This document shows, in pieces, positions 7,751 to 17,818 of a stretch of DNA of 64,000 bases. The DNA is taken from positions 62,001 through 126,000 of the forward strand of contig CCRI01000012.1 in the NCBI GenBank assembly GCA_000985875.1, given 5' to 3'. The notes under the pieces are model-generated. The model was not told where the DNA came from, searched no databases, and was given only the letters and a program-made list of their open reading frames with translations. The DNA is from Neorhizobium galegae bv. officinalis. GTDB lineage: Bacteria; Pseudomonadota; Alphaproteobacteria; Rhizobiales; Rhizobiaceae. The first letter of the stretch is position 1, and the number at the start of each line of letters is the position of its first letter. The translations under genes were made by a program, and so were the position numbers.

Positions 7751-9250
7751 ATGACCGCAACAGCAACTTCGCCCTCCGCAACGATCCTGCCATTCGCGGA
7801 ACCTTTGAAGGCCGTGCGCGACACCCGTCCGCTGCGCCTCATCACCTGCGGCTCCGTCGACGACGGCAAGTCGACGCTGATCGGCCGCCTGCTCTGGGAC
7901 ACCAAGGCGGTCAAGGAAGACCAGGCAGCGACGCTTGCCCGCGACTCGGGCAGCCAGAACGACCTCGGCCTGCCGGACTTCGCCCTGCTGCTCGACGGCC
8001 TGCAGGCCGAGCGCGAACAGGGCATCACGATCGACGTCGCCTATCGCTATTTCTCCACCGACCGGCGCTCGTTCATCGTTGCCGATACGCCCGGCCATGA
8101 GCAATATACCCGCAACATGGCGACCGGCGCCTCGACCGCCGATCTCGCCATCCTGCTGGCCGACGCCCGCGCCGGCCTTCTCGAACAGACCCGCCGGCAT
8201 GCGACGATCGCCGCCCTGATGGGCATCCGCCAGTTCGTGCTCGCGGTCAACAAGATCGACCTCGTCCACTACGACAAGGCTATCTTCGACAGGATCTCGC
8301 ACGATTTCCGCGAATTCGCCCTGTCGCTCGGCGTGCGCCAGATCACCGCCATCCCGATGTCGGCGCTCAAGGGCGAAAACGTCGTTTATCCGGCCGAAAC
8401 CTCGATGCCCTGGTATGACGGCCCGACGCTGGTCGAAGCCCTGGAGCTGGCCACCGTGCGTTCCACCCAGGCCGGCGGCTTCCGCCTGCCGGTGCAGCGT
8501 GTCGTCCGCCCCGGCGAGAGTTTTCGCGGATATCAGGGAACTGTCGCGGGCGGCTCGGTAAAGCCGGGCGACTCGGTGGTCATCCTGCCTTCAGGCACGG
8601 TCGCCAATGTCAGCCGGATCGTCACCTTCGACCTGGTGCGCAACGCGGCGGTTGCCGGCGACGCCATCACGCTGGTCCTCGACCGACAGGTGGACGTGGC
8701 GCGCGGTGATGTGATTGTCTCGCTCGACGGCCAGCCGATGACCGGCCACCATTTCGACGCGCAGCTCGTGTCGCTGCAGCCGGGCGGCATCGAGCCCGGA
8801 AAACGCTACTGGCTGAAGAGCGGCTCGCGCCGCCAGCGTGTCGCCGTCGAACCGATCAGCCAGCTCGAGCTTGCGACCGGCAAGTGGCAGCCGCATGCCT
8901 CGACGCTTGCGATGAACGCGATCGGCAAGGTGCGCCTCTCCTTCGAGGAACTGGCGGTCTTCGATGCCTACGACCAGAACCGCTCGACGGGCGCCTTCAT
9001 CCTGATCGATCCTGACACGCTGAACACGGTTGCGGGCGGCATGATCACCGCCAAGCGCGGCGAGGTCGGCGGCATCCATCGTGACCAGGGGGGCGAAGGC
9101 CAGCGCGTCGTGCTGTCGCTGCCGGCCGATCTCGCAGAGCAACTGATGGCGAGCGAACTCTTCGCCAACCGCCGCGACGAGACCGAGGTCAAGCGGATGA
9201 CCGCCAAGCAGGCAGCGGAGCTGTTCTCCAACGCCGGCGGCGATATTTGA
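7751..9250 (+). CDS. cysN: Sulfate adenylyltransferase subunit 1 CysN (no fused APS kinase)
   Basis: CysN is the translation-factor-like GTPase subunit that drives APS synthesis by CysD. The 499-residue protein has the P-loop GSVDDGKST (34-42), the switch I threonine region GITIDVAYRY, DTPGHEQYTRNMATG and NKIDLV, followed by two beta-barrel domains. It ends after the second barrel, so the C-terminal CysC/APS-kinase domain found in NodQ/CysNC fusions of many rhizobia is absent; this fits with direct APS reduction by CysH. It is the last gene of the operon and is followed by a strong terminator. Confidence 0.95.
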   Translation: MTATATSPSATILPFAEPLKAVRDTRPLRLITCGSVDDGKSTLIGRLLWDTKAVKEDQAATLARDSGSQNDLGLPDFALLLDGLQAEREQGITIDVAYRYFSTDRRSFIVADTPGHEQYTRNMATGASTADLAILLADARAGLLEQTRRHATIAALMGIRQFVLAVNKIDLVHYDKAIFDRISHDFREFALSLGVRQITAIPMSALKGENVVYPAETSMPWYDGPTLVEALELATVRSTQAGGFRLPVQRVVRPGESFRGYQGTVAGGSVKPGDSVVILPSGTVANVSRIVTFDLVRNAAVAGDAITLVLDRQVDVARGDVIVSLDGQPMTGHHFDAQLVSLQPGGIEPGKRYWLKSGSRRQRVAVEPISQLELATGKWQPHASTLAMNAIGKVRLSFEELAVFDAYDQNRSTGAFILIDPDTLNTVAGGMITAKRGEVGGIHRDQGGEGQRVVLSLPADLAEQLMASELFANRRDETEVKRMTAKQAAELFSNAGGDI

Positions 9251-9269
9251 TCGTTTCGATCGACAGGAC

Positions 9270-9300
9270 ATAAAAAGGGGCCGGAAGGTCCCTTTTTATT
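9270..9300. terminator. Bidirectional Rho-independent terminator after cysN
   Basis: AAAAAGGG(G)CC and GG(T)CCCTTTTT form a hairpin with A and T tracts on both sides, so it can end the cysHDN transcript on the plus strand and the lacI-type gene on the minus strand. Confidence 0.85.
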
Positions 9301-9312
9301 GCCAGGTCCCCA

Positions 9313-10338
9313 TCAGGCGAGCGGCCGCGTCGAACCGCGCTGGACGAGGTTGAACGGCAGCTGGATGATGCGGCTTGGCAGGCATTCGTCGTTGATGGCC
9401 CGGACGAGAAGATCGGCGGAGCGATAGCCCATTTCGAAACGCGGCACCCGGATGGTCGTCAGCCTCGGTTCGGCGCAGGCGGCGAATTCCAGGTCGTTGT
9501 AACCACAGATGCCGAAATCCTCCGGCACGCGCAGGCCCGCCCGTTGCGCCTCGAACAGCGCGCCGAGCGCCAGATCGTCGTTCTGGCAGAATACCGCGTC
9601 GACGTCCGGCGCCGTTGCCAGCAGCCGCTTTAAGAGGTCGCAGCCGAGCTGCACGCTGGTCTGCTTGTGCTCGGTCACGACGAGGCCGGGATCGTAAAGC
9701 CCGGCCTCCTGCATCGCCACGGCATACCCCTCATGCCGCCGCTGGGCGCGAAGATCGCGGCTTCCGCCGATCAGGCCGATGCGGCGATATCCGCAGGCAA
9801 GCAGATGGCGCGTCGCGGTCTCCGCCGCCTCGCGGTGATTGATGCCGACCGCGATACCCGAGGGCAGCAGGTTGAGATCGACGATCTGAACCACCGGGCA
9901 CGGCGCGAGCTCAAGCAGGTCGCTGACGTGCTGGTCCTGCAATCCCGTCAGGAGGATGCCGGCCGGATGTTGTGACAGGAAAAGCTTGACCTGACGGTAT
10001 TCCTGATCCGGATCGTGGTTGGTGTTGGCATATTGGATGCGCAGATCCGTATCGCGCAATCGTTCCTCGATGCCGCTCATGATGCCGAGAAAAGCATGAT
10101 TGGTCAGCGCCGGCGCCAGAACCCCGACGATGCCGTTATGGCGGCTTGCGAGCGCCCGGGCGGCAAGATCGGGCACATATCCCATCCGCTCCACCTGGCA
10201 GAGGATCTTCGCCCGAAGCGGTTCGGACACTTTTTCCGGCTCTCGCAGGGCGCGGGAAACGGTGATCGAACTGACCCCGAGAACGTTCGCGACGTCAAGC
10301 AGGGTCACCCGTTCCGATCTGGCGCGTCTAGGCGGCAT
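9313..10338 (-). CDS. LacI-family transcriptional regulator
   Basis: The 341-residue protein has an N-terminal LacI helix-turn-helix (VTLLDVANVLGVSSITVSRA, about residues 11-30) with hinge region ARALASRHNG, followed by a periplasmic-binding-protein-like sugar-sensing domain. It resembles the GntR (gluconate) branch of LacI regulators in the stretch GVLAPALTNHAFLGIMSGIE, but the effector cannot be set from sequence. No sugar catabolic or transport genes are adjacent; convergent cysN and a tRNA are the neighbours. Upstream of the ATG no clear ribosome site is evident. Confidence 0.9.
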   Translation of the reverse strand: MPPRRARSERVTLLDVANVLGVSSITVSRALREPEKVSEPLRAKILCQVERMGYVPDLAARALASRHNGIVGVLAPALTNHAFLGIMSGIEERLRDTDLRIQYANTNHDPDQEYRQVKLFLSQHPAGILLTGLQDQHVSDLLELAPCPVVQIVDLNLLPSGIAVGINHREAAETATRHLLACGYRRIGLIGGSRDLRAQRRHEGYAVAMQEAGLYDPGLVVTEHKQTSVQLGCDLLKRLLATAPDVDAVFCQNDDLALGALFEAQRAGLRVPEDFGICGYNDLEFAACAEPRLTTIRVPRFEMGYRSADLLVRAINDECLPSRIIQLPFNLVQRGSTRPLA

Positions 10339-10618
10339 GCGTTCTGCGGCCCTCTCCCCTGCCAGGTGCAGGCGGCCGCCCGAAGCGGTTCCTGCGCCGG
10401 AAGGTCTTTCAACAAGCTACACGTTCCCGCTGCCATGATGCCTTAGCGGGATGCCGAGCCCTAATATAATCTCGTCCTGATGAAGTAAGGATTGTGGATA
10501 AGACCGATCCAAGCCGCCAGCCTCGATGTATTCGGCCGTGCAGAGGTCCTGCTGGACTACGGTTTCTACAGTAAAAGCTATCGGGAGAGCGAAATCTCTT
10601 GGGAAGCCAGAGATCGGC

Positions 10619-10695
10619 TGGTCGGAGTGGAGTGATTCGAACACTCGACCCCCACGTCCCGAACGTGGTGCGCTACCAGACTGCGCTACACTCCG
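10619..10695 (-). tRNA. tRNA-Pro (CGG anticodon)
   Basis: The 77-nt sequence folds into a full cloverleaf: acceptor CGGAGTG pairs with CACTCCG, the anticodon stem CCACG/CGTGG encloses loop TTCGGGA with anticodon CGG, and the T arm carries GTTCGAATC. The 3' CCA is encoded. This reads proline codon CCG. It lies alone between the LacI gene and a lipoprotein gene. Confidence 0.95.
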
Positions 10696-10710
10696 TGACC
10701 AGCGGCGCCT

Positions 10711-10738
10711 CTATAGACCAGCATTTTTCATTGCACAA
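10711..10738 (-). promoter_or_regulatory. Promoter of tRNA-Pro
   Basis: On the minus strand TTGTGC (10733-10738) and CTATAG (10711-10716) are 16 bases apart and lie 15 bp before the mature tRNA 5' end. CTATAG agrees well with the alphaproteobacterial -10 consensus. Confidence 0.6.
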
Positions 10739-10954
10739 GCGCCGCTCATGAAAAATATGCGACAGCGTCGCGATCGTCGGTGACCCGGCTCCGGAAAGGC
10801 GGAAAACCAGGGCGTTGCAAAAAAGCGGCGCAGGATAAATTTGATGTCGACGGGCGCTCATCGCCTCGCGAAGCCTGACAGAAATCTGTTACGTGCAGTC
10901 TTGAAAACCTTGCCTCCCAGGCACAACAGAAGACATGAAGGATTTTTGAGGATC

Positions 10955-11311
10955 ATGAGCCGCCGCGTCATCGCATCGACTGCCCTTTTCGCGCTCGCCC
11001 TTTCGGCCTGCACCACCGTCAGCGTTGCCAGCAATCCGATCGAGACCCGCTGGGTGGGCCGCTCTGCCGGCGAGTTCTTCGCGAAATTCAGCCCGCCGAT
11101 CAGCGATATCGATGAGGGATCCACGACCGTTTACACTTGGCGTGGCGGCTATAACCGCATCAAGCAGCAGGGCGGCCGCACGGCCAGCGTCAGCTGCACG
11201 GCCAAGATCACCGTCTCCTCCAGCTACGTGATCCGCGACATCACCATCATCTCCGATCGCCCCGGCGCAAACGGCCCGAGCTATTGCACGGAACTGCTGA
11301 CCGCCAGCTGA
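10955..11311 (+). CDS. Small lipoprotein of unknown function
   Basis: The start at 10955 has a GAGGATC ribosome site and gives a proper lipoprotein signal: a charged MSRRV start, a hydrophobic core and the lipobox LSAC (Cys at about residue 20). The mature part of roughly 98 residues contains RWVGRSAGEFFAKFSPPISD, a W-R-G-G-Y motif and two further cysteines (VSCTAKI, SYCTEL) that may form a disulfide. No domain is recognised; similar small envelope lipoproteins are common in Rhizobiales. It is monocistronic. Confidence 0.8.
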   Translation: MSRRVIASTALFALALSACTTVSVASNPIETRWVGRSAGEFFAKFSPPISDIDEGSTTVYTWRGGYNRIKQQGGRTASVSCTAKITVSSSYVIRDITIISDRPGANGPSYCTELLTAS

Positions 11312-11529
11312 GGCGCGTGAGCCCGCGCGAGCGGATGACACCAGTCATGAGAGCCGCTGGCCGCCGCCCGACAGGGTGGCCGGCGGCAATTTCTGAATGC
11401 GCCGCCGCGAAAGCGATGCTAGATCTCACCAGCGCCTTGGACAGCTTAACCGACGCGGTCAGAGGCCCGGCGCAAAACGGCAATGCCGCGACGGCCGCTT
11501 AGAGATCGCATCAGGCGCGGAGGCCCGGC

Positions 11530-12441
11530 ATGGCGGAAGACATTAGTTTCGACATGGAATTCACCCCTTCCTATGGCGTGCCGGTCAGCGTTGACGAAGG
11601 CGTGCAGCGGCTTACCGTCAACAATCCGTCGCCCTTCACCTTTCACGGCACCAATACCTACATCGTCGGCGGCTCCTCTGTCGCGGTCATCGATCCCGGC
11701 CCCGAGAACGAGGCCCATTTCGAAGCGCTGATGGCGGCGCTGAAGGGCCGCGAGGTCACCCATATCTTCGTCAGCCACACCCACCGCGACCATTCCCCGC
11801 TTGCCCGCCGGCTGAGCCAGGAGACCGGGGCGCTGACCGTTGCCGAAGGCCCGCACCGGGCCTCGCGGCTACTGCATGCGGGTGAGGTGAACCCGTTCGC
11901 CGAAAGCGCCGACACCGGTTTCGTGCCCGATATCGCGGTTACCGACGGGCAGGTGATCGAAGGGGACGGCTGGGCGCTGAGAGCCGTGCATACGCCCGGT
12001 CACACGGCCAACCATTCCGCCTTCGGGCTGGAAGGAACCGGCGTGCTGTTTTCCGCCGATCACGTGATGGCCTGGGCGACGACAATCGTCGCGCCGCCGG
12101 ATGGGTCGATGGCGGATTTCATGGCTTCGATCGAAAAGCTGCTGCCGCGCGAGGACCGCATCTTCTTTCCGGGGCATGGCGGGCCGGTGAAGGAGCCGGG
12201 CTCGTTCCTGCGGGGGCTTCGCACCCATCGCCGCATGCGCGAACGCGCCGTGCTGGAGCGCATCAAGGCCGGCGACCGGCTGATCCCCGACATGGTCAAG
12301 GTGATCTATGCCAGCACCGATCCGCGCCTGCATGGGGCAGCTGCCCTTTCCGTGCTCGCGCATCTGGAAGACTTGGTCGAGAAAGGCCGCGTGCTGACCG
12401 AAGGCCCCCCGTCGCTTGCAGGCGTCTACCGTCCGGCTTAG
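11530..12441 (+). CDS. Metallo-beta-lactamase-fold hydrolase (LACTB2-like)
   Basis: The 303-residue protein carries the zinc-binding motif HTHRDH (H83, H85, D87, H88), further ligands in HTPGHTANH and SADHVM, and a C-terminal winged-helix-like extension seen in LACTB2-type proteins. Members hydrolyse thioesters, RNA or lactones, so the substrate is not predictable. The ATG follows GGAGGCCCGGC. Its 3' end overlaps the convergent DUF1499 gene by 4 bp. Confidence 0.88.
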   Translation: MAEDISFDMEFTPSYGVPVSVDEGVQRLTVNNPSPFTFHGTNTYIVGGSSVAVIDPGPENEAHFEALMAALKGREVTHIFVSHTHRDHSPLARRLSQETGALTVAEGPHRASRLLHAGEVNPFAESADTGFVPDIAVTDGQVIEGDGWALRAVHTPGHTANHSAFGLEGTGVLFSADHVMAWATTIVAPPDGSMADFMASIEKLLPREDRIFFPGHGGPVKEPGSFLRGLRTHRRMRERAVLERIKAGDRLIPDMVKVIYASTDPRLHGAAALSVLAHLEDLVEKGRVLTEGPPSLAGVYRPA

Positions 12442-13331
12442 TTGCCGGCAATCCCCAGAAGTTCGGTATCCAGCCGATCGAGAAAATCCTCGGCGATGGC
12501 TTCGCTCATTCCAAGGTCATGCGGCCCGTAACGCGAGGCGACGCGGATATCGACAGAGGTCGTCTCGGCATCTTCGCGCAGCCGGATGACCAGGTCGAAA
12601 CGCAGGCCGAGGATCAGGGTGCGGGTCTCGCCCTGCAGCAGGACGTCGCCGACATTGGCAAAAACCGGTGCGAGCGAAGGTTCCGGGCGCGGCAGCGGGA
12701 TGGGCGCCACGTCGGGCACGGGTGCCTGTTCGTCCTGCGACGCGGGGCGCTGGGCGATATCCGGCGCGATCAGTTCGACGCCTTCCTTCTTCGTGATCGC
12801 AATCCGGGCGGAAAGCACCGCCTTCTGCACACCCAGATAGACGCGGTCGAGGGCACCCTCATAACGCCTGCCGGTGAGGCCGGGATAGGCGGCGAACTGC
12901 ACCCGCCGATCTGCAGGCGTGATGATCGTCGAGCGCGGCAGCCATTTCTGGCCGGCCTTCGGCTCGGCAACCCATGGCGGCGGGTCGGCAATATCGGTGG
13001 AAATGTCAAAGAGCGGCGGCAGCGTGTAATAATAGAAGGCGCCGGTCGCCACCACGGCAAGCGGGACGATGGCATAGATCAGCCCTTTCGTCGCCGCGAC
13101 GCCCCCGGTTGCGCCGACCTGCCAGAGCCGCATGAGGCCGATCAGCGACAGGGGCACCGAAACGGCCGCAATCGCCGCCGAGAGAAACAGCAGCGCCAGG
13201 AAATCCGGGGTTGCCAGCGGGCCGAAACGATGGGCGAGCGCTGCGATGACGAACAACGCCAGCGCCGATAAGGCCAGCCTGCGGGCCGTATAGGCCGAAT
13301 GGGAAACGGGCCGGACAAAACGGACGGGCAT
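12438..13331 (-). CDS. DUF1499 domain membrane protein
   Basis: The start at 13331 was preferred over in-frame codons at 13436 and 13451 because those would overlap the divergent lipoprotein gene and add a sequence unlike its relatives. The 297-residue product has three hydrophobic segments in the first 130 residues and then the DUF1499 domain, recognisable from FDISTDIADPP, a middle PLDRVYLGVQ-like region (EGALDRVYLGVQ) and a C-terminal TSVDIRVASRYGPHDLG. DUF1499 has no known function. A low-complexity Pro/acid segment (residues about 210-235) interrupts the domain. Confidence 0.8.
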   Translation of the reverse strand: MPVRFVRPVSHSAYTARRLALSALALFVIAALAHRFGPLATPDFLALLFLSAAIAAVSVPLSLIGLMRLWQVGATGGVAATKGLIYAIVPLAVVATGAFYYYTLPPLFDISTDIADPPPWVAEPKAGQKWLPRSTIITPADRRVQFAAYPGLTGRRYEGALDRVYLGVQKAVLSARIAITKKEGVELIAPDIAQRPASQDEQAPVPDVAPIPLPRPEPSLAPVFANVGDVLLQGETRTLILGLRFDLVIRLREDAETTSVDIRVASRYGPHDLGMSEAIAEDFLDRLDTELLGIAGN

Positions 13332-13439
13332 GGGATCGGCGGGGGCTCCATGGCAAAAGCGCTTGCTCCTGTGTAAAACAGCTTCGCCCGGAATGGAATC
13401 CCAAGGTTGCAGCCGGTCGAATGAAAAGGAGTTCATGCC

Positions 13440-13706
13440 ATGCGCCCTCACAGCCTTCTCCTCGTCGCCTCGCTTTGCGCCCTGCTGGCCGGCTGCCAGA
13501 CCATGACGCCGGAGGAACGCCGCGCAGCGGACGAAACCACCTGCGCCAGCTACGGCTTCAGGCGCGGCACGGATGCGATGGCGCGCTGCATGCTCGACAT
13601 CGAACTCGACCGCCGCGCCGAAGGCCGTTCGATGCAGTCCCGTGCCGATGCGATGATGTGGCGGCCGATGGTGATCGAGCGCCGGGTGATCGTCGAGCGG
13701 CGCTGA
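13440..13706 (+). CDS. Small lipoprotein of unknown function
   Basis: This 88-residue product follows an AAGGAG ribosome site. It has a short signal with lipobox LLAGC (Cys at 18), then a charged region with two more cysteines (TTCASYGF and ARCMLDIEL) and a C-terminal Arg/Glu-rich tail. The pattern C-x-x-YGF-x-x-G-T-x-x-x-A-x-C recurs in short rhizobial envelope proteins. Function unknown. Confidence 0.78.
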   Translation: MRPHSLLLVASLCALLAGCQTMTPEERRAADETTCASYGFRRGTDAMARCMLDIELDRRAEGRSMQSRADAMMWRPMVIERRVIVERR

Positions 13707-13828
13707 ACCGCCGGCATCAGGGCGAGGCTACGGAACGGCGCTTTCTCCGAACCAGCTTCCGCCGGTGCGCTGGGTCTCCTCCATCAGCCCGCAGGGATAT
13801 CCGGCCTCGAAGGCGAATAGCTATTCGA

Positions 13829-14188
13829 CTACCGGCGGTATTGCAGCTCGATCTTTACGCCTTCCGGGCCGTAGACGAAGATCTGGCCGATATCGGTATC
13901 GGGTATCGCATCGTGTTCGAAGCGGTAGCCTGTCGCCTTGATCCTCTCGATGGCAGCGTCGTGGTCGTAGAAGCCGAAGGCCACATGGTTGAACATGCCG
14001 GGCGGAAAATCTGCATTGCGGGTGACCATGCTCAGGTGAATGAAGGGATGGCCGTCGAGATAAAGCCAGTGGCCCGGATCGGAAAAGGGTGGCCGGTAAC
14101 CTTCCTCGGCCCCGAGCACCTTGCCCAGGAATGCGATCATCGCGTCGGCATCGCGCGTATGAATATTGACGTGGTCCAGGCGCGGCAT
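13829..14188 (-). CDS. VOC-family protein (glyoxalase/dioxygenase fold)
   Basis: The 119-residue protein has the paired beta-alpha-beta-beta-beta modules of the vicinal oxygen chelate family. Likely metal ligands are H6 (DHVNIHT), a second histidine in FNHVAFG and E near the C-terminus (GVKIELQY). The ATG at 14188 has an AGGGAGGAAA site; upstream in-frame sequence is not conserved. Substrate unknown. It lies 89 bp downstream of the GNAT gene on the same strand. Confidence 0.85.
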   Translation of the reverse strand: MPRLDHVNIHTRDADAMIAFLGKVLGAEEGYRPPFSDPGHWLYLDGHPFIHLSMVTRNADFPPGMFNHVAFGFYDHDAAIERIKATGYRFEHDAIPDTDIGQIFVYGPEGVKIELQYRR

Positions 14189-14277
14189 GTTTTCCTCCCT
14201 GTCGCTCGCGGCGGGGAAGATAACATGGGAAAGTCGCTCTCCTAAACCTCGTGGCCGGAAAACGACGATGGCCGGCC

Positions 14278-14705
14278 TCAGAAGTTCTTCATGTTGTAAT
14301 GGGGAATTCCGACGTCGAAGAACTCCTCGCCATAGGCCTTGAAGCCGAAACGTTCGTACATGGAGATCTTGTCGCTCTGGGCCGCCAGATGAAAGCGGTT
14401 GTCGCGGGCTTGCCCATGCGCCTCCATGGCAGCGCGGATCATGGCGCTGGCGACGCCTTTGCCGCGCCAGGGCCTGGTGACGGCGACCCGGCCGATCTTG
14501 ACGCAGTCTTCCGCGTAAATGACCCGCAGCGTGCCGCAGACCTCGCCCGCAACGACGGCCACGAAGTGGAAGGCAGTCAGGTCGTCGGCATCGAATTCCA
14601 TGTCGGCCGGCACGTTCTGCTCGACGATGAAGACTTCGCGGCGAAGGCGGAAACCCTCGTTGCAGAGCGTGCTGAAGACGGGCACGGCGAGAACGGTAAC
14701 TTGGT

Positions 14706-14709
<4 letters not shown>
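14278..14709 (-). CDS. GNAT-family N-acetyltransferase
   Basis: The 143-residue protein has the acetyl-CoA-binding motif R-P-W-R-G-K-G-V-A (Q/RxxGxG/A type), with the GNAT beta strands before it (VCGTLRVIY, KIGRVAV) and the C-terminal YERFGFKAYGEEF. It resembles ElaA-type acetyltransferases (HFVAVVAGEVCGTLR). The ATG overlaps the ppdK stop in an ATGA, so it is translated from the ppdK mRNA. The target is unknown; regulation of PpdK or a metabolite is possible but unsupported. Confidence 0.88.
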
Positions 14710-17378
<2,669 letters not shown>

Positions 17379-17514
17379 TGCTGCTCTCCACCCGTCGCAG
17401 TCTTTTGCGCAATAACTACAAGCTTTATGACGGTTTGGAAACGGATGTAGGCAGGAATATGTTGCGTCGCAACAAGAGTGGCCGGAGACGGCTACCAAAT
17501 CGACCTGGGAGGCT

Positions 17515-17565
17515 AAAAAAACAAAGCTTTGCGGGGCCGGATCACAGGCGGCCCCGCAAAGCTTT
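17515..17565 (-). terminator. Strong Rho-independent terminator (minus strand)
   Basis: A perfect 16-bp stem AAAGCTTTGCGGGGCC (17523-17538) with its complement at 17550-17565 and an 11-nt loop is followed on the minus strand by GTTTTTTT. It stops transcripts coming from the smc side, before ppdK. Confidence 0.88.
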
Positions 17566-17751
17566 CCGCCCGGGACAGGAAACCCGGACGGGGGGTGGGA
17601 AACTTTGAGTCGGACTGCGAAGAGCGTGGACGCTCAAGCGCGTTCCAATTTCACAATCCACAAAATAACAGTAGTCAAAAAATTACATCCCCCATATGGG
17701 TGATTCAACGTAGGCTACAGGTACTTTACCCCCGGATGCCCCGTTAAAAAT

Positions 17752-17781
17752 TGATGCTGGTCAATGAATTGACCTAAATCA
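17752..17781. promoter_or_regulatory. Extended palindrome, candidate operator
   Basis: GGTCAAT-GA-ATTGACC (17759-17774) is a perfect inverted repeat, flanked three bases out by TGAT and ATCA, giving a 30-bp two-level dyad. It contains TTGAC in both directions. It sits 38 bp downstream of smc. No family of regulator is assigned. Confidence 0.35.
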
Positions 17782-17818
17782 CGTCGCTAGACAATACAAC
17801 TCTCACAACAGGCCTCAC

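Larger units (their letters stand above)
17379..17818. other. Intergenic region between smc and ppdK with terminator and palindrome
   Basis: There is no supported protein gene in these 440 bases. The minus strand carries a very strong terminator at 17515-17565, and a 30-bp palindrome lies at 17752-17781. Between them are further small hairpins, such as GAGCGTCC-ACGCTC near 17626-17640. The terminator either ends the smc mRNA 250 nt after its stop or ends a small RNA starting inside the region. The ppdK promoter must lie in 17379-17515. Confidence 0.65.

Noticed and set aside
10417..10644. 75-codon frame next to the tRNA
   Set aside because: It overlaps the tRNA-Pro gene and has no ribosome site or recognisable sequence.
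13332..13451. Upstream start codons for the DUF1499 protein
   Set aside because: They would overlap the divergent lipoprotein gene and its ribosome site; the start at 13331 fits better.
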